NCBI RefSeq assembly: GCF_001484765.1
Contig: NZ_LLXO01000017.1
Span: 62,001 to 126,000, forward strand
Source of the DNA: Entomohabitans teleogrylli
GTDB taxonomy: Bacteria > Pseudomonadota > Gammaproteobacteria > Enterobacterales > Enterobacteriaceae
Direction of reading: 5' to 3'
Length of the DNA stretch: 64,000 nt
A program made the translations under genes and the position numbers. Within the stretch, counting starts at the first letter, position 1, and each line of letters starts with the position of its first letter. Shown piece after piece: positions 17,324-26,832 of this stretch. Under the pieces are notes generated by a model. That model searched no databases and was not told the origin of the DNA. It saw only the letters and a list, made by a program, of their open reading frames with translations.

Positions 17324-19834
17324 ATGAAGTTGCCTGTCAGAATGACACTCAGGCCGCTGGCAGTGGCTATTGCATTGCTTTCCGGACCGCTTTACGCCCA
17401 GGATGCCGATGAAGTGGAATTCAACACTTCTTTTATGAGCCCGGGAAGCCAGAAAAAAATCGATATTACCCGCTATGAGCGCAATCAGGCTGTACCGGGC
17501 GTTTATCGGGCTGAAGTGCGTATTAATGGCGCCACCCACGGCGTTCAGGACGTGACGGTTCAGGAAGCAATACCTCCTCAGCGCGTCGGCGCTATCTGCC
17601 TGACGGCGCGCACCATGACGCAACTGGATCTCGACATGGACAAGCTGTCGGACTCTGCGCGTGAAATATTGCGCGGCAGCGATGCCGATAACTGTCTGGC
17701 GATTGCCGATATTATTCCTCAGGCAAAAGTGACGCTGGATACCGGCGAGCAGCAACTGGATTTGGAAATTCCTTCGGTTTACCTGGTGCGCAACCCGCGT
17801 GGCTATGTTAACCCGGCGGTCTGGGATAAAGGCATTACCGCAGGGTTGTTCAGCTATACCACTAACTACTATCGCACCGAAAGCCGTGGCCGCAGTACCG
17901 ACAATATCTATGCCGGTCTGTCCGGCGGGTTTAACATTGGCGGCTGGTTTTTCCGTCATAACGGTAGCTGGAGTTGGCAGGATGCCATCGGCAGCGATTA
18001 CCAGAACCTCAACACCTATATACAGCGTGATATCCCACAGATTCAGGGACGTCTGACGCTGGGCGACGCCAGTACCAACGGCGAGATGTTCGATACCGTC
18101 TCTTTCCGCGGCGCACAACTGGCGAATGAAGAACAGATGTTGCCGAACTCGCAGCGCGGCTATGCGCCGCTGATTCGCGGCAACGCCAGCACCAACGCCC
18201 GGGTTCAGGTCCGCCAGCAGGGCCGGTTATTGTATGAAACCACGGTACCGCCGGGGCCATTTGAGATTAACGATCTGTATCCCACCGGTTATGGCGGCGA
18301 TCTGGAAGTGATTGTCACGGAAGCGGATGGTTCGGTTCAGCGTCAGACGGTTCCTTATGCTTCCACCAGTAACCTGCTGCGTCCGGGAACTAACCACTAC
18401 AGCGCGACGTTAGGGAAATTGCGCAAAGGCTGGGTGAATAACGAACCCTGGCTGGGCGAGTTCACGTTCCGCCGCGGTTTGAGCAATATGTTCACCAGCT
18501 ATGCCGGGTTACAGGGGAACGAGGATTACCAGGCCGGACAGGTGGGTGTTGCTGTCGGTACGCCGATAGGGGCATTCTCCCTGGATATCACCCATGCTAA
18601 AGCGTCGCTGGAAAAAGCGGTGAAAGGGCATGGGCGGGATATGAGCGGCCAAAGCTATCAGTTGAAATACAGCCAGTATATTCAGCAAACCGGCAGTAAC
18701 ATCAGTGTGGCGGCCTATCGCTTCTCCACTGACGGTTACCTGGACTATATGACCGCGATGCAACTGCGTGAAGCCCAGAACGAGGGCGGTAACGACATCA
18801 GCATCCGGCGTGCTAAAAGCCGGCTCGGCGTCACCGCTAACCAGAGTCTGCCGCAAGGGTGGGGGAACTTTTATATTAGCGCCTACCAGCAGAATTACTG
18901 GAACAGCGATGAGAGCGACCGTCAGTACCAGGTGGGCTATACCAACCGCCTGGGTCGGGTGAGCTATAGCCTGAGCGCCAGTCGTACCCGTAACGGTATC
19001 GGAGATTTCGAGAATCGTTACATGCTGAACCTGAGTATCCCGTTAGGCGACGTGACCCCGTTCAGCCAAATGTCAGTGAACCTGAATCACGATCCGGGCG
19101 GCGTATTGCGCGAGCAGGTCAGTGTCAGCGGCTCGGCGCTGGAAGGTAAACCGCTGAGCTATAACCTCAGTGCATCAAATTCGAATAAAGGCGGTTCAAC
19201 CAGCGGTACGGCTAACGTCACCATGCGTACCCCTTATACCACGCTGCAGGCATTCGGCGGCGCGGGTAAGAACTACCATAGCTATTCGGTTGGCATGAGC
19301 GGCGCCGCGGTAGTTCACAGCGGCGGGGTAACCTTGTCGCCGTACAGCGGGGATACTCTGGCGCTGCTGGAAGCGAAAGGCGCCGAAGGCGCAGCGGTGA
19401 GCGGATACCCGGGTATTCGGGTGGACAGCCGCGGCTATGCGTTGGTGCCGTATCTGAACGCCTATCAGATGAACGAAATCAGCATCGATCCGAAAGGCAT
19501 TTCCGACAACGTCGAGCTGGATCACACCAGCCAGAAGGTGGCGCCATACAACGGTGCGGTGGTGAAGCTGAAGTTTGGTACTACCCAGGGCCGTCCGGTG
19601 ATGATTCATCTGCAGGGTAATGACTCCGTACCGTTTGGCGCCGATGTGCTGGACGGCCAGAACAACGTGGTAGGCGTGGTGGGCCAGGGCAAGCGTATTT
19701 TTGCTCGCCTCGGCGACTCTGCGGGAGAACTGATGTTGCGCTGGGGCGCGGCTGCGGACGAGAACTGTACGCTGAGTTATAAGCTGCCGCCGGAGAACGG
19801 CAACATAACAACCATTACGGCGACCTGCCGTTAA
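17324..19834 (+). CDS. Outer membrane fimbrial usher (FimD-like), operon 3
   Basis: An usher of 836 residues. The signal peptide ends near LYAQ, and the mature N-terminus begins DADEVEFNTSFM. Hallmarks are the N-terminal domain with YRAEVRING, the barrel-plug region (VSFRGAQLANEEQMLP and YETTVPPGPFEINDLYPTG) and the C-terminal domain with a Cys pair around ENCTLSYKL and TATCR. The ATG at 17324 lies 6 nt after CGGAG; an upstream in-frame TTG at 17318 is unlikely. No intact minor pilin or adhesin follows, only a truncated frame, so the assembly line seems to lack its own tip subunit. Confidence 0.95.
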   Translation: MKLPVRMTLRPLAVAIALLSGPLYAQDADEVEFNTSFMSPGSQKKIDITRYERNQAVPGVYRAEVRINGATHGVQDVTVQEAIPPQRVGAICLTARTMTQLDLDMDKLSDSAREILRGSDADNCLAIADIIPQAKVTLDTGEQQLDLEIPSVYLVRNPRGYVNPAVWDKGITAGLFSYTTNYYRTESRGRSTDNIYAGLSGGFNIGGWFFRHNGSWSWQDAIGSDYQNLNTYIQRDIPQIQGRLTLGDASTNGEMFDTVSFRGAQLANEEQMLPNSQRGYAPLIRGNASTNARVQVRQQGRLLYETTVPPGPFEINDLYPTGYGGDLEVIVTEADGSVQRQTVPYASTSNLLRPGTNHYSATLGKLRKGWVNNEPWLGEFTFRRGLSNMFTSYAGLQGNEDYQAGQVGVAVGTPIGAFSLDITHAKASLEKAVKGHGRDMSGQSYQLKYSQYIQQTGSNISVAAYRFSTDGYLDYMTAMQLREAQNEGGNDISIRRAKSRLGVTANQSLPQGWGNFYISAYQQNYWNSDESDRQYQVGYTNRLGRVSYSLSASRTRNGIGDFENRYMLNLSIPLGDVTPFSQMSVNLNHDPGGVLREQVSVSGSALEGKPLSYNLSASNSNKGGSTSGTANVTMRTPYTTLQAFGGAGKNYHSYSVGMSGAAVVHSGGVTLSPYSGDTLALLEAKGAEGAAVSGYPGIRVDSRGYALVPYLNAYQMNEISIDPKGISDNVELDHTSQKVAPYNGAVVKLKFGTTQGRPVMIHLQGNDSVPFGADVLDGQNNVVGVVGQGKRIFARLGDSAGELMLRWGAAADENCTLSYKLPPENGNITTITATCR

Positions 19835-19881
19835 TTCGCCGGACCGGGGAGAGCTCGCCGGTTCCGGCAGTGATTTAAAGC

Positions 19882-19917
19882 ACAAAACATCCGGTGGATG
19901 CTGACCTGATGTTTTGT
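19882..19917 (+). repeat. Inverted repeat downstream of usher
   Basis: A perfect 10-bp inverted repeat ACAAAACATC / GATGTTTTGT separated by 16 nt, between the usher stop and the truncated next gene. It could form a hairpin ending in GATGTTTTGT and act as a weak terminator. Confidence 0.5.
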
Positions 19918-19936
19918 CATCAGGAGGGCCGACGTT

Positions 19937-20065
19937 ATGAGGAAGATAAGCTACCGGGCCAGGAAGTCCCCGATTTGCCTGGGGTTCAATCTTCTGGTGC
20001 CCGGTTTACTGACCCTCTGCTACCTGCGATCTCCTGTTTCTGCGTGCTGTCCGTGTCCAGACTGA
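19937..20065 (+). pseudogene. Truncated exported-protein gene after usher
   Basis: A 42-codon frame begins at ATG 19937 with an excellent ribosome-binding site, AGGAGG, 9 nt upstream, at the operon position of a tip subunit or adhesin. It encodes a basic N-terminus (MRKISYRARKS) and a hydrophobic stretch ending SPVSA, the shape of a signal peptide, and then stops after CCPCPD. I read it as the signal-peptide end of a lost fimbrial subunit gene; a genuine micropeptide is possible. The next several hundred bases show no continuation in any frame that I recognise. Confidence 0.45.
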
Positions 20066-21277
20066 CTGCGCCAATTTACGCCTGGCGGGATAGGCTCTTA
20101 AGCTCTATTTCTTTGTCGCCCGGCGCGTTTGGTTGCGGATCCTGACTGGCCGCCGGGTAATTGATTAAGGTGTTATAGCTGAATACCTTCCGACTATGCT
20201 TAAATAAGCAAAATTCTTATACCATGCTGGTATTAATGACATGTGCTATGGTTATTTGCCTATAATTAGCCGTTTTTTTGTGAAGGTGATCGATTGCGAC
20301 AGCTATATTGTTGCAGGAATTTCAGAGGGGCAATATTTTACGCTATTTGTTATCTGATTGTCCGGCGTTATGGATGTCCGAATATCTGAATATTTGATTT
20401 CATGATGTGACTATTCTATTTTGGGTTTTTCGCTGGAGGATATGAGTCTGATTTCTTTTATTATCAGAATTATTCACCGCTTCCTTAACATGGTTTTTGT
20501 TGCTGGCTCGATTATAATGAACCTGAGTGCATGTTATAGGCCGGCCTGAGACGTTGAAACAAACCCCTGGCGTATTCTTTGGTAGATTGTTCTGATAGCA
20601 CTGCCTGGTCTCATTTTTAGCCGCCTGTAATGCGGAAAAGAATTCTTTTCACTGTTTATTATTTCTTGCAGAAGATACTGGTCAGCCAAAAATATAAAAA
20701 TCAACAATCAGGCCGGGCATACCATGCGTATTTGTTATTTTTTATTTTTGCGTATGTTACATTTTTGTTTCATTGGTTGTTTTTTGGGGGATTTTTTGAC
20801 CCTGAGTGCTGTTAATTATGTTTTACTGTGATCTTTGTCGGGTTTTTGTATTTCAGTGAGTGATGAGTTCCCTGCTGTCTGGTGGATTAATGGGGTGAAA
20901 TTAGGATTATTCTCGGTTTTTGATTAGTGGGGGTTTGGTGACTGTTAAGATTTTTTAATGATTTTCATGGGTTAACTTGTCATGCAAGTGGATGGAGAAC
21001 TTGCCGCGTATCCATAATATAACCAGTAGATGGCATATAAACATACGTTATACGAAGCGGGTAAATTTTTTATATCAAGCCAGTAAAAAACGCATTTTTG
21101 TCCTGAATGCGAATTTAAGTAAATCTTATGAATCTGGCTTTCCGGGGTGTTAAGATTGTTCTCAGTTAAAGCGGGAAGGAGGGGAATAAGCGCAATCTAT
21201 ATTTTTCTCTGTTTTTCTGGGACGATGATGCTTATCAAGGGAAGAGAAATTATTATTTATCTGGAGAAGGTTGCATC
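20066..21277. other. Long AT-rich non-coding region
   Basis: About 1.2 kb without a credible gene. The sequence is strongly AT-rich with many T-runs, unlike the coding DNA on both sides. A 61-codon frame at 20630-20815 is hydrophobic but has no ribosome-binding site. The region may carry the promoter and H-NS silencing sites of the LuxR-type regulator, and it may be the scar of lost fimbrial genes. Confidence 0.45.
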
Positions 21278-21922
21278 ATGACTCATGTAGTATTAAGGAA
21301 AGAACCTGCCTGCAGGGAATCAACTATTGCTATAATAACTTCTGATAACTACTTTTATAACGCAGTAGAACATCTTCTGGATACATTAATGCCGGAGATT
21401 ATCAGCCATAATTCTACTTTTTATAGTGTAATCCGTTATAAAGATATTTTTGAGATGGATCTGCAGGATGCAGTTCGTCGCCAGGATATGTTGCTTATTG
21501 CCGATTATGATGTGCGTATGATCGGTAATTCACATATTCTGGAATTGCTGCAAAGAATGGCGGTATTTCGTTCAATTATGCTGGTAACCAATAAAGGTAA
21601 CGTTCCCGGAAATGCTAACTGTTTTTTGTCCAAAGATATTGCGGTGAATAAAGTAAAAGATAAACTGCTGGATTTTATTATTAAATCGAGTCATCCGGAT
21701 AATTTGAGCGAGAAACTGCCGTTTTCCGAATTTACGGAACGCGAGCGCGAGATCATTCGCCTGATCCTCAAAGGGCGGCGTATTGATTCGATTGCTCAGA
21801 AACTGCAACTGAGTCCAAAAACCATCTATGCGCACCGTTCACGTATCTACCGCAAGCTTGGGGTCCATAGCCTGCAGGGGTTTCTGATGTCTGGCTCTGT
21901 ACAAAAGATTGCCCGTATCTGA
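21278..21922 (+). CDS. LuxR-type response regulator-like transcription factor
   Basis: A 214-residue DNA-binding protein. The C-terminal LuxR/FixJ helix-turn-helix starts at about residue 152: FTEREREIIRLILKG, then IDSIAQKLQLSPKTIYAHRSRIYRKLGV. The N-terminal part (about 15-130) resembles a degenerate receiver domain but lacks a clear acidic pocket and phosphorylatable Asp in the usual context, as in CsgD- or FimZ-like regulators of surface structures. GGAGAAGG precedes the ATG. It sits alone behind the AT-rich region after fimbrial operon 3, which suggests, without proof, that it regulates the fimbriae. Confidence 0.87.
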   Translation: MTHVVLRKEPACRESTIAIITSDNYFYNAVEHLLDTLMPEIISHNSTFYSVIRYKDIFEMDLQDAVRRQDMLLIADYDVRMIGNSHILELLQRMAVFRSIMLVTNKGNVPGNANCFLSKDIAVNKVKDKLLDFIIKSSHPDNLSEKLPFSEFTEREREIIRLILKGRRIDSIAQKLQLSPKTIYAHRSRIYRKLGVHSLQGFLMSGSVQKIARI

Positions 21923-22386
21923 CGACTGGCGCCTGATCCCTGAGCTTTCGGGTTTGCTGAGCCAGTCAATAAAAAGAATCAACCGGCGGTGTCAGTCAGG
22001 GGCGTATTAAAATTATAATTTATTGATATTTTTAGTGATTTATAAACCAGGGTATTCCGGAATCGTAAACCTGAAAAGGTATTTGTTTTTCTACCGGCGG
22101 CTATAAAAACAGGTAGTCGGTGAAGATAAATACCTGTACTTTTCGCTCAATGATTGTTCCATCGGCGCTGCGTCGCCAGCATCTTCTTTTTTTCCTTCAT
22201 CTTCATCCTGCGGTTCTGGCAATGTTTTATCCGGTAGCGCGCTTATTTTCGCTATATCAGATTTGCTGAAAAATACCATGGCGAGCAGCGCCGGTTGAAA
22301 TACCATGAGAGGAGACGTATCGCAGGCGCAATCCGGCGCCGGGAGTGATGGATTATTCCCGACCCATTTCAATGACTGGCGGCGGA
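21923..22386. other. Intergenic region after LuxR-type gene
   Basis: No supported gene. A minus-strand frame at 22091-22372 opens only at a TTG and has an odd composition, with an acidic Glu/Asp/Lys-rich middle. A weak inverted repeat, GACTGGC / GCCAGTC, at about 21924-21967 may terminate the regulator transcript. Confidence 0.35.
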
Positions 22387-22974
22387 TTATGATTTTTCGC
22401 TGTCATCAATAGCGCGCAGAACCCGGCAGGGATTGCCGGCGGCGACTACCCAGGCGGGGAGGCTTTTCGTTACCACGCTGCCGGCGCCGATCACCGTATT
22501 ACTGCCGATGGTGACGCCGGGCAGGATATTGACGCCAGCGCCGATCCACACGTTATCGCCAATGGTAATCGGTTTTGCATATTCCAGACCCTGATTACGC
22601 TGATGCGGATCGAGAGGATGGCCGGCGGTATGAATACCGACATTGGGAGCGATAAACACATTATTACCTATCGTGACCCGGTTACCGTCGAGAATCACCA
22701 GATTATGGTTGGCGTAGAAGTTGTCGCCCACTTCGATATTGTTGCCATAGTCGCAGTAAAACGGCTGTTCGATCAGCAGACCGCTACCAGCTTTGCCCAG
22801 TATGACTCGTAACTGGCTGTCCCGACTCTCACTGTCGCGCGGATCGGTATGATTGTAGAGATGCAGCAGATATTTAGCTTTGTTACGCGCGGCGATCAGC
22901 GCCGGGTCGCCGTTAGCGTCATACAGTAACCCGAGCAGGGCTTTTTCGGCTTCAGTCATTGAGGAAACAGGCAT
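22387..22974 (-). CDS. maa: Sugar O-acetyltransferase (maltose acetyltransferase-like)
   Basis: A 195-residue left-handed beta-helix acetyltransferase of the Maa/LacA/NodL group, which transfers acetyl from acetyl-CoA to sugars. The N-terminal helical segment carries the family LYDANGDPALIAARNKAKYLL; the hexapeptide-repeat core includes FYCDYGNNIEVGDNFYANHN and the catalytic His region IHTAGHPLDPHQR, ending in IGAGSVVTKSLP and GNPCRVLR. The gene starts 29 bp after a TetR-type regulator on the same strand, so the two are probably co-transcribed. The symbol follows closest resemblance; substrate is not proven. Confidence 0.88.
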   Translation of the reverse strand: MPVSSMTEAEKALLGLLYDANGDPALIAARNKAKYLLHLYNHTDPRDSESRDSQLRVILGKAGSGLLIEQPFYCDYGNNIEVGDNFYANHNLVILDGNRVTIGNNVFIAPNVGIHTAGHPLDPHQRNQGLEYAKPITIGDNVWIGAGVNILPGVTIGSNTVIGAGSVVTKSLPAWVVAAGNPCRVLRAIDDSEKS

Positions 22975-23003
22975 GAACAGGTCTCTTACTTACGGAAAGG
23001 TGA

Positions 23004-23627
23004 TTAACGGTGATTTGCCATGTCGGCTTGCGCCTGGCTGAGGATGGCTTTGGCCATCCAGCGAGTGGTGGACATCACCTGCTCATTGTCCAGCCCCCAG
23101 ATATCCTTGAGTACTAACAGTATTTCCGAGCCATAGATGACCGACAGCGCATGATTGACCCTTTCCCAGAGCGCATCATCAATATCCTTTTTCAGCGGCG
23201 CGGTCACCAGCGCCAGAATTTTTTGGCGGTGCGACTGGCGGGTTTTGGCATGGTTTCCGCTGTCCGTCGCCCGCTCGCTGGCCCACTGTTGCAGGGAGAT
23301 CAGCAGTGCGGCGCGCAACGCTCCTTCGTGGGCCAGCATGGTCGGGAAGGCGTGATTAAGTAACTCTTCGACCCGCTGACCGGTTTCTTCCGCCGCAGGC
23401 TCCCAGTCAATGACCGGGCGTAAAACTTCATCGACCACCGCGGCGATCAGCGATGATTGGGTAGGAAAATAGCGATAGGCCGTGGCGCGCGAAACGCCAG
23501 AAACTTCCGCCAGTTCGCTGACTGAGGGAAGTTTACCCTGCTCGAATAACGCCATAGCATGGGTAATCAGCAGATTATATTTAATTCTTTTACTGGTGCT
23601 TAACCCATTTAATTCTTTGTTATTCAA
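23004..23627 (-). CDS. TetR-family transcriptional regulator
   Basis: A 207-residue TetR-type repressor. The N-terminal helix-turn-helix is clear at about residues 36-57: LPSVSELAEVSGVSRATAYRYFPTQ. The ligand-binding C-terminal domain is all-helical and unassigned. It is divergent from the split Tm-1-like gene pair, and a perfect 16-bp palindrome lies in the spacer, the typical layout of an autoregulated TetR repressor controlling a divergent operon. The acetyltransferase follows on the same strand. An inducing ligand cannot be inferred. Confidence 0.9.
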   Translation of the reverse strand: MNNKELNGLSTSKRIKYNLLITHAMALFEQGKLPSVSELAEVSGVSRATAYRYFPTQSSLIAAVVDEVLRPVIDWEPAAEETGQRVEELLNHAFPTMLAHEGALRAALLISLQQWASERATDSGNHAKTRQSHRQKILALVTAPLKKDIDDALWERVNHALSVIYGSEILLVLKDIWGLDNEQVMSTTRWMAKAILSQAQADMANHR

Positions 23628-23730
23628 TATGATAACCTCATTTAAAGTCTGTCATTTTCATCATAGCAGAAACTGACAGGCGGCTCACTACGCAATCCGT
23701 ATCGTCTGTGGAACAGTGATAACATCAAAA

Positions 23731-23746
23731 TGAGACTATAGTCTCA
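23731..23746. promoter_or_regulatory. Probable TetR operator (palindrome)
   Basis: A perfect 16-bp palindrome, TGAGACTATAGTCTCA, lies between the divergent TetR gene and the Tm-1-like operon, about 105 bp from each start. A half-site-like TCTCA follows at about 23822. Confidence 0.75.
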
Positions 23747-23854
23747 AAAATGAATTAAAGCGTCATACGGGCATGGCAGAAGGCCGGCAATCGGGTCTAA
23801 TATGAGCGTAATGATACTGCAATCTCATTTTTTGTTTAGCCAGTGAGGCACATC

Positions 23855-25069
23855 ATGGATAAGGGTAATGGCTGGATTTATGTCGTAACCACGCTGGACA
23901 CCAAAGGGGTGGAAGCGTTGTTCGTTCGCGATCTGATCGCCCGGCAGGGGTTGAACGTCAGGGTCGTGGATCTCTCAACCCGGGATGCTCAGGCGGAGCA
24001 TGGCGCCGATATTTCCGCCGGATGTGTGGCGGATTACCACCCGCAAGGCCGTCAGGCGGTGTTTTGCGGCGACCGTGGGAAAGCGATTACCGCGATGGCC
24101 AGCGCGTTCAGCCACTTTATGGCGGCTCGCGGCGACGCCTGCGCGCTGCTGGGGCTTGGCGGATCCGGCGGGACGGCACTGATCACCCCGGCCATGCAGC
24201 AACTGCCGCTGGGAGTCCCAAAACTGATGGTCTCTACCATGGCCTGCGGGGATGTTTCCGGCTACATCGGCGCCAGCGATATCGCCATCATGTATTCGGT
24301 GACCGACGTGGCAGGGCTGAACCGGATCTCGCGTAAGATCCTTGCCAATGCCGCCAACCAGATTGCCGGCGCGGTGAAGTTCCACTCTGTTGATGACGAT
24401 GCCGCCGACGCGCCCGCCGTGGCGCTGACCATGTTTGGCGTTACTACCCCCTGTATCCAGTCAGCCTCCGAACTCCTGAATTCGCGCTTTGACTGCCTGG
24501 TCTTCCACGCCACCGGCAGCGGCGGCAAAGCCATGGAAAAGCTGATTTCCCAGCGGCTGGTGGCGGGCTGCCTGGACATTACCACCACGGAAGTGTGTGA
24601 TTATCTGTTCGGCGGGGTGCTGGCCTGCGACGAGCGGCGTTTTGACGCCATTATCGACACCGGTACGCCGTGCGTGATGTCCTGCGGCGCGCTGGACATG
24701 ATCAATTTCGGCGCGCCGGCCACCGTTCCGGCCCGCTACCAGGACCGGCTCTTTTACCACCATAACCCTCAGGTCACTCTGATGCGTACCACGCCCGCGG
24801 AAAACCGCGCGCTGGCGGAATGGATCGCCGCAAAGCTCAACCAGTGCGAGGGCGAGGTGCGATTCGTGATCCCGCAAAAAGGCTTTTCGGCGCTGGATTG
24901 CGAAGGTGGTCCTTTCCGGGATCCCGAGGCGACGCGCGCCTTTATCGACACCCTTGAGGCCCGGGTCGTGCAGACCGACAAGCGGCGGATCGTGAAAACC
25001 GATGACCATATTAACGACGGCGCCTTTGCCCGGCGTCTCGTCGATGAGTTTCTGAATATTATCGATTAA
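23855..25069 (+). CDS. Tm-1-like ATP-binding domain protein (UPF0261)
   Basis: A 404-residue protein of the UPF0261/Tm-1-like ATP-binding family. Characteristic segments are [19 protein letters not shown] near the N-terminus, [20 protein letters not shown] and [21 protein letters not shown] in the nucleotide-binding part, [15 protein letters not shown] in the middle and [18 protein letters not shown] near the end. I chose ATG 23855, 6 nt after GAGG; an in-frame GTG lies 12 nt upstream. The next gene, 15 bp downstream, encodes the TIM-barrel half. In plant Tm-1 proteins both halves are fused. The bacterial reaction is unknown to me. Confidence 0.88.
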   Translation: MDKGNGWIYVVTTLDTKGVEALFVRDLIARQGLNVRVVDLSTRDAQAEHGADISAGCVADYHPQGRQAVFCGDRGKAITAMASAFSHFMAARGDACALLGLGGSGGTALITPAMQQLPLGVPKLMVSTMACGDVSGYIGASDIAIMYSVTDVAGLNRISRKILANAANQIAGAVKFHSVDDDAADAPAVALTMFGVTTPCIQSASELLNSRFDCLVFHATGSGGKAMEKLISQRLVAGCLDITTTEVCDYLFGGVLACDERRFDAIIDTGTPCVMSCGALDMINFGAPATVPARYQDRLFYHHNPQVTLMRTTPAENRALAEWIAAKLNQCEGEVRFVIPQKGFSALDCEGGPFRDPEATRAFIDTLEARVVQTDKRRIVKTDDHINDGAFARRLVDEFLNIID

Positions 25070-25084
25070 GACGGGAGAGATACC

Positions 25085-25915
25085 ATGAGTCATTTTATAC
25101 GCCAGCAGGTGCTGGAAAAATTCCGGGACATGATAAAACGCGGCGAGCCGATCATTGGCGGCGGCGCCGGAACCGGGCTGTCAGCCAAGTGCGAAGAGCA
25201 GGGCGGCATCGATCTGATCGTGATTTACAACTCCGGTCGTTACCGGATGGCCGGGCGCGGTTCGCTGGCGGGTCTGCTGGCCTACGGCAACGCCAATGAG
25301 ATCGTGGTGGATATGGCCAAAGAGGTACTGCCGGTGGTGAAACATACGCCGGTACTGGCCGGCGTTAACGGTACCGATCCCTTCTGCCAGTTCGATAAAT
25401 TTCTCGACGATTTGATTGCCCTGGGGTTTGCCGGGGTACAAAACTTCCCGACCGTCGGGCTGATTGATGGCAATTTCCGCGCCAACCTGGAAGAGACCGG
25501 TATGGGTTACGGCCTGGAAGTCGATATGATTCGCCTGGCTCACAGTAAGGGCTTACTAACGACGCCATATGTCTTTAGCGAGCAGGATGCGGTGGCGATG
25601 ACTGAAGCCGGCGCGGATATTATTGTTCCGCATATGGGGCTGACCACCGGCGGTAGCATCGGCGCGGAAACGGCGCTGACCCTGAAGGACTGCGTACCGC
25701 TGATTAACGACTGGGCGCAGGCGGCCAAAGCGGTACGCGATGACGTGATCGTACTGTGTCACGGCGGGCCCATCGCCACGCCGCAGGATGCGGCATATAT
25801 TCTGCAACACTGCCCGGACTGTAATGGATTCTACGGCGCCAGCTCCATGGAGCGTTTGCCGACCGAAGTGGCGCTGACCCAGACCACCCGCCAGTTCAAG
25901 GACATTACACGTTAA
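25085..25915 (+). CDS. TIM-barrel protein, PEP hydrolase-like (Tm-1 C-terminal half)
   Basis: A 276-residue single-domain TIM-barrel protein of the group annotated as phosphoenolpyruvate hydrolase-like. Recognisable parts are [74 protein letters not shown], and the C-terminal [16 protein letters not shown] with [12 protein letters not shown]. It is co-transcribed with the preceding UPF0261 gene and followed by a strong terminator. The fusion of the two families in Tm-1 supports a joint function. The annotated activity is a family label and not evidence for this protein. Confidence 0.87.
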   Translation: MSHFIRQQVLEKFRDMIKRGEPIIGGGAGTGLSAKCEEQGGIDLIVIYNSGRYRMAGRGSLAGLLAYGNANEIVVDMAKEVLPVVKHTPVLAGVNGTDPFCQFDKFLDDLIALGFAGVQNFPTVGLIDGNFRANLEETGMGYGLEVDMIRLAHSKGLLTTPYVFSEQDAVAMTEAGADIIVPHMGLTTGGSIGAETALTLKDCVPLINDWAQAAKAVRDDVIVLCHGGPIATPQDAAYILQHCPDCNGFYGASSMERLPTEVALTQTTRQFKDITR

Positions 25916-25955
25916 TAATAAAAATATCGCCAACACCAGGAAATCAATAGACAGG

Positions 25956-25981
25956 CCCCGCCAGCAATGGCGGGGTTTTTT
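25956..25981 (+). terminator. Intrinsic terminator
   Basis: A perfect 8-bp stem CCCCGCCA / TGGCGGGG with a GCAA tetraloop is followed by T6. It ends the Tm-1-like operon. Confidence 0.92.
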
Positions 25982-26300
25982 AATTGCCGGCCGTGACTAA
26001 AAGCTGCGTGGTTATAGGGGATGGGATTAGCACCGTCAGGCTGTTTTATGTTTGCTGATGGCATGCGGCTTTGTTACGCATTAGCTGTTGCTTTTTTGGT
26101 CGCCATTATGGCGTTTTTTAAGACTTATTGCTGTTATTACCAGGAAAAATAAACCTCTGCGATATTTTTGAATAATAATAGTGTCGTTTTATTGTGTATT
26201 TTCTTATGATTTCCCTTCTGCAGACCCCCTGTGTCGGGATGCCCGACTTTCCTCTCTCCAGCGGGGGCGGATTACCTGAACTCAATAATAAGGTTTGATT
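25982..26300. other. Intergenic region upstream of lipoprotein gene
   Basis: No gene seen. The DNA is AT-rich with T-runs and probably holds the promoter of the lipoprotein gene. No clear operator was found. Confidence 0.4.
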
Positions 26301-26741
26301 ATGAAGAGATACTGGATGTGTTTACTGGTACTGGGCCTGACGGGATGCCAGACCATGCAGGCAGAAAAAAAATCAACGGTCACGCCGCGTATGCATGTTC
26401 CGGTGGTTTCCGAAAGCACTGCGCCAGCTACCGTAGCATCTGACGCCCTCGTACAGCAGCAGTTAAAAACCTGCCTGTTTGAAGCCCAACAGTTGTCGAA
26501 ACTGGGGCAGGGGAAATATATTAATCAGGTTAATGAGCTGTATGTCAGTATCCAGAACGCCAAATTCTATGCCTCGGTGGCTAATAATTTGAGCGGTTCA
26601 ATCACCGATACCATCACCCCTTATTATCAGTTCAAGGTGAATTACGCCTGTAACACGATTTCTCATCTGTTAATGGAAGAACTGCAGAAAGGATTTCAAC
26701 TGCAGGCCGGCTCCGGATTAGAAAGTGAGCTGACGCAGTAA
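26301..26741 (+). CDS. Small lipoprotein, paralogue of the 55.8-kb lipoprotein
   Basis: A 146-residue predicted lipoprotein. The signal peptide MKRYWMCLLVLGLTGC carries a clear lipobox LTGC. A Thr/Pro/Val-rich linker (about 20-55) leads to a helical domain with two cysteines (KTCLFEAQ and NYACNTIS) exactly 59 residues apart. The same spacing, and shared Tyr, Ala, Val, Gly-Ser, Thr, Lys and Asn positions between the cysteines, occur without gaps in the lipoprotein at 55851-56330, so the two are paralogues. This copy has no coiled-coil/FKBP gene beside it. ATG 26301 is chosen over a TTG 6 nt upstream. Function unknown. Confidence 0.78.
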   Translation: MKRYWMCLLVLGLTGCQTMQAEKKSTVTPRMHVPVVSESTAPATVASDALVQQQLKTCLFEAQQLSKLGQGKYINQVNELYVSIQNAKFYASVANNLSGSITDTITPYYQFKVNYACNTISHLLMEELQKGFQLQAGSGLESELTQ

Positions 26742-26801
26742 CTGGAAGGATCGATACATCGCGGGCGTCTGGCGCGATAATGCGTAAGCCCCGCGCTAAT
26801 A

Positions 26802-26824
26802 GGCTGGCGCGTCAGGCGCCAGCC
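26802..26824. terminator. Hairpin between convergent genes
   Basis: An 8-bp stem GGCTGGCG / CGCCAGCC lies between the convergent lipoprotein and yjiA genes. An outer inverted repeat GATACATC / GATGTATC (26753-26760 and 26827-26834) encloses it. No long U-run is present. Confidence 0.45.
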
Positions 26825-26832
26825 GTGATGTA

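Noticed and set aside
20630-20815. Hydrophobic 61-codon frame in AT-rich DNA
   Set aside because: No ribosome-binding site; hydrophobicity follows from T-rich codons (Phe, Leu).
22091-22372. Minus-strand frame of 93 codons after the LuxR-type gene
   Set aside because: Opens only at TTG, no ribosome-binding site, no recognisable domain; composition is odd.
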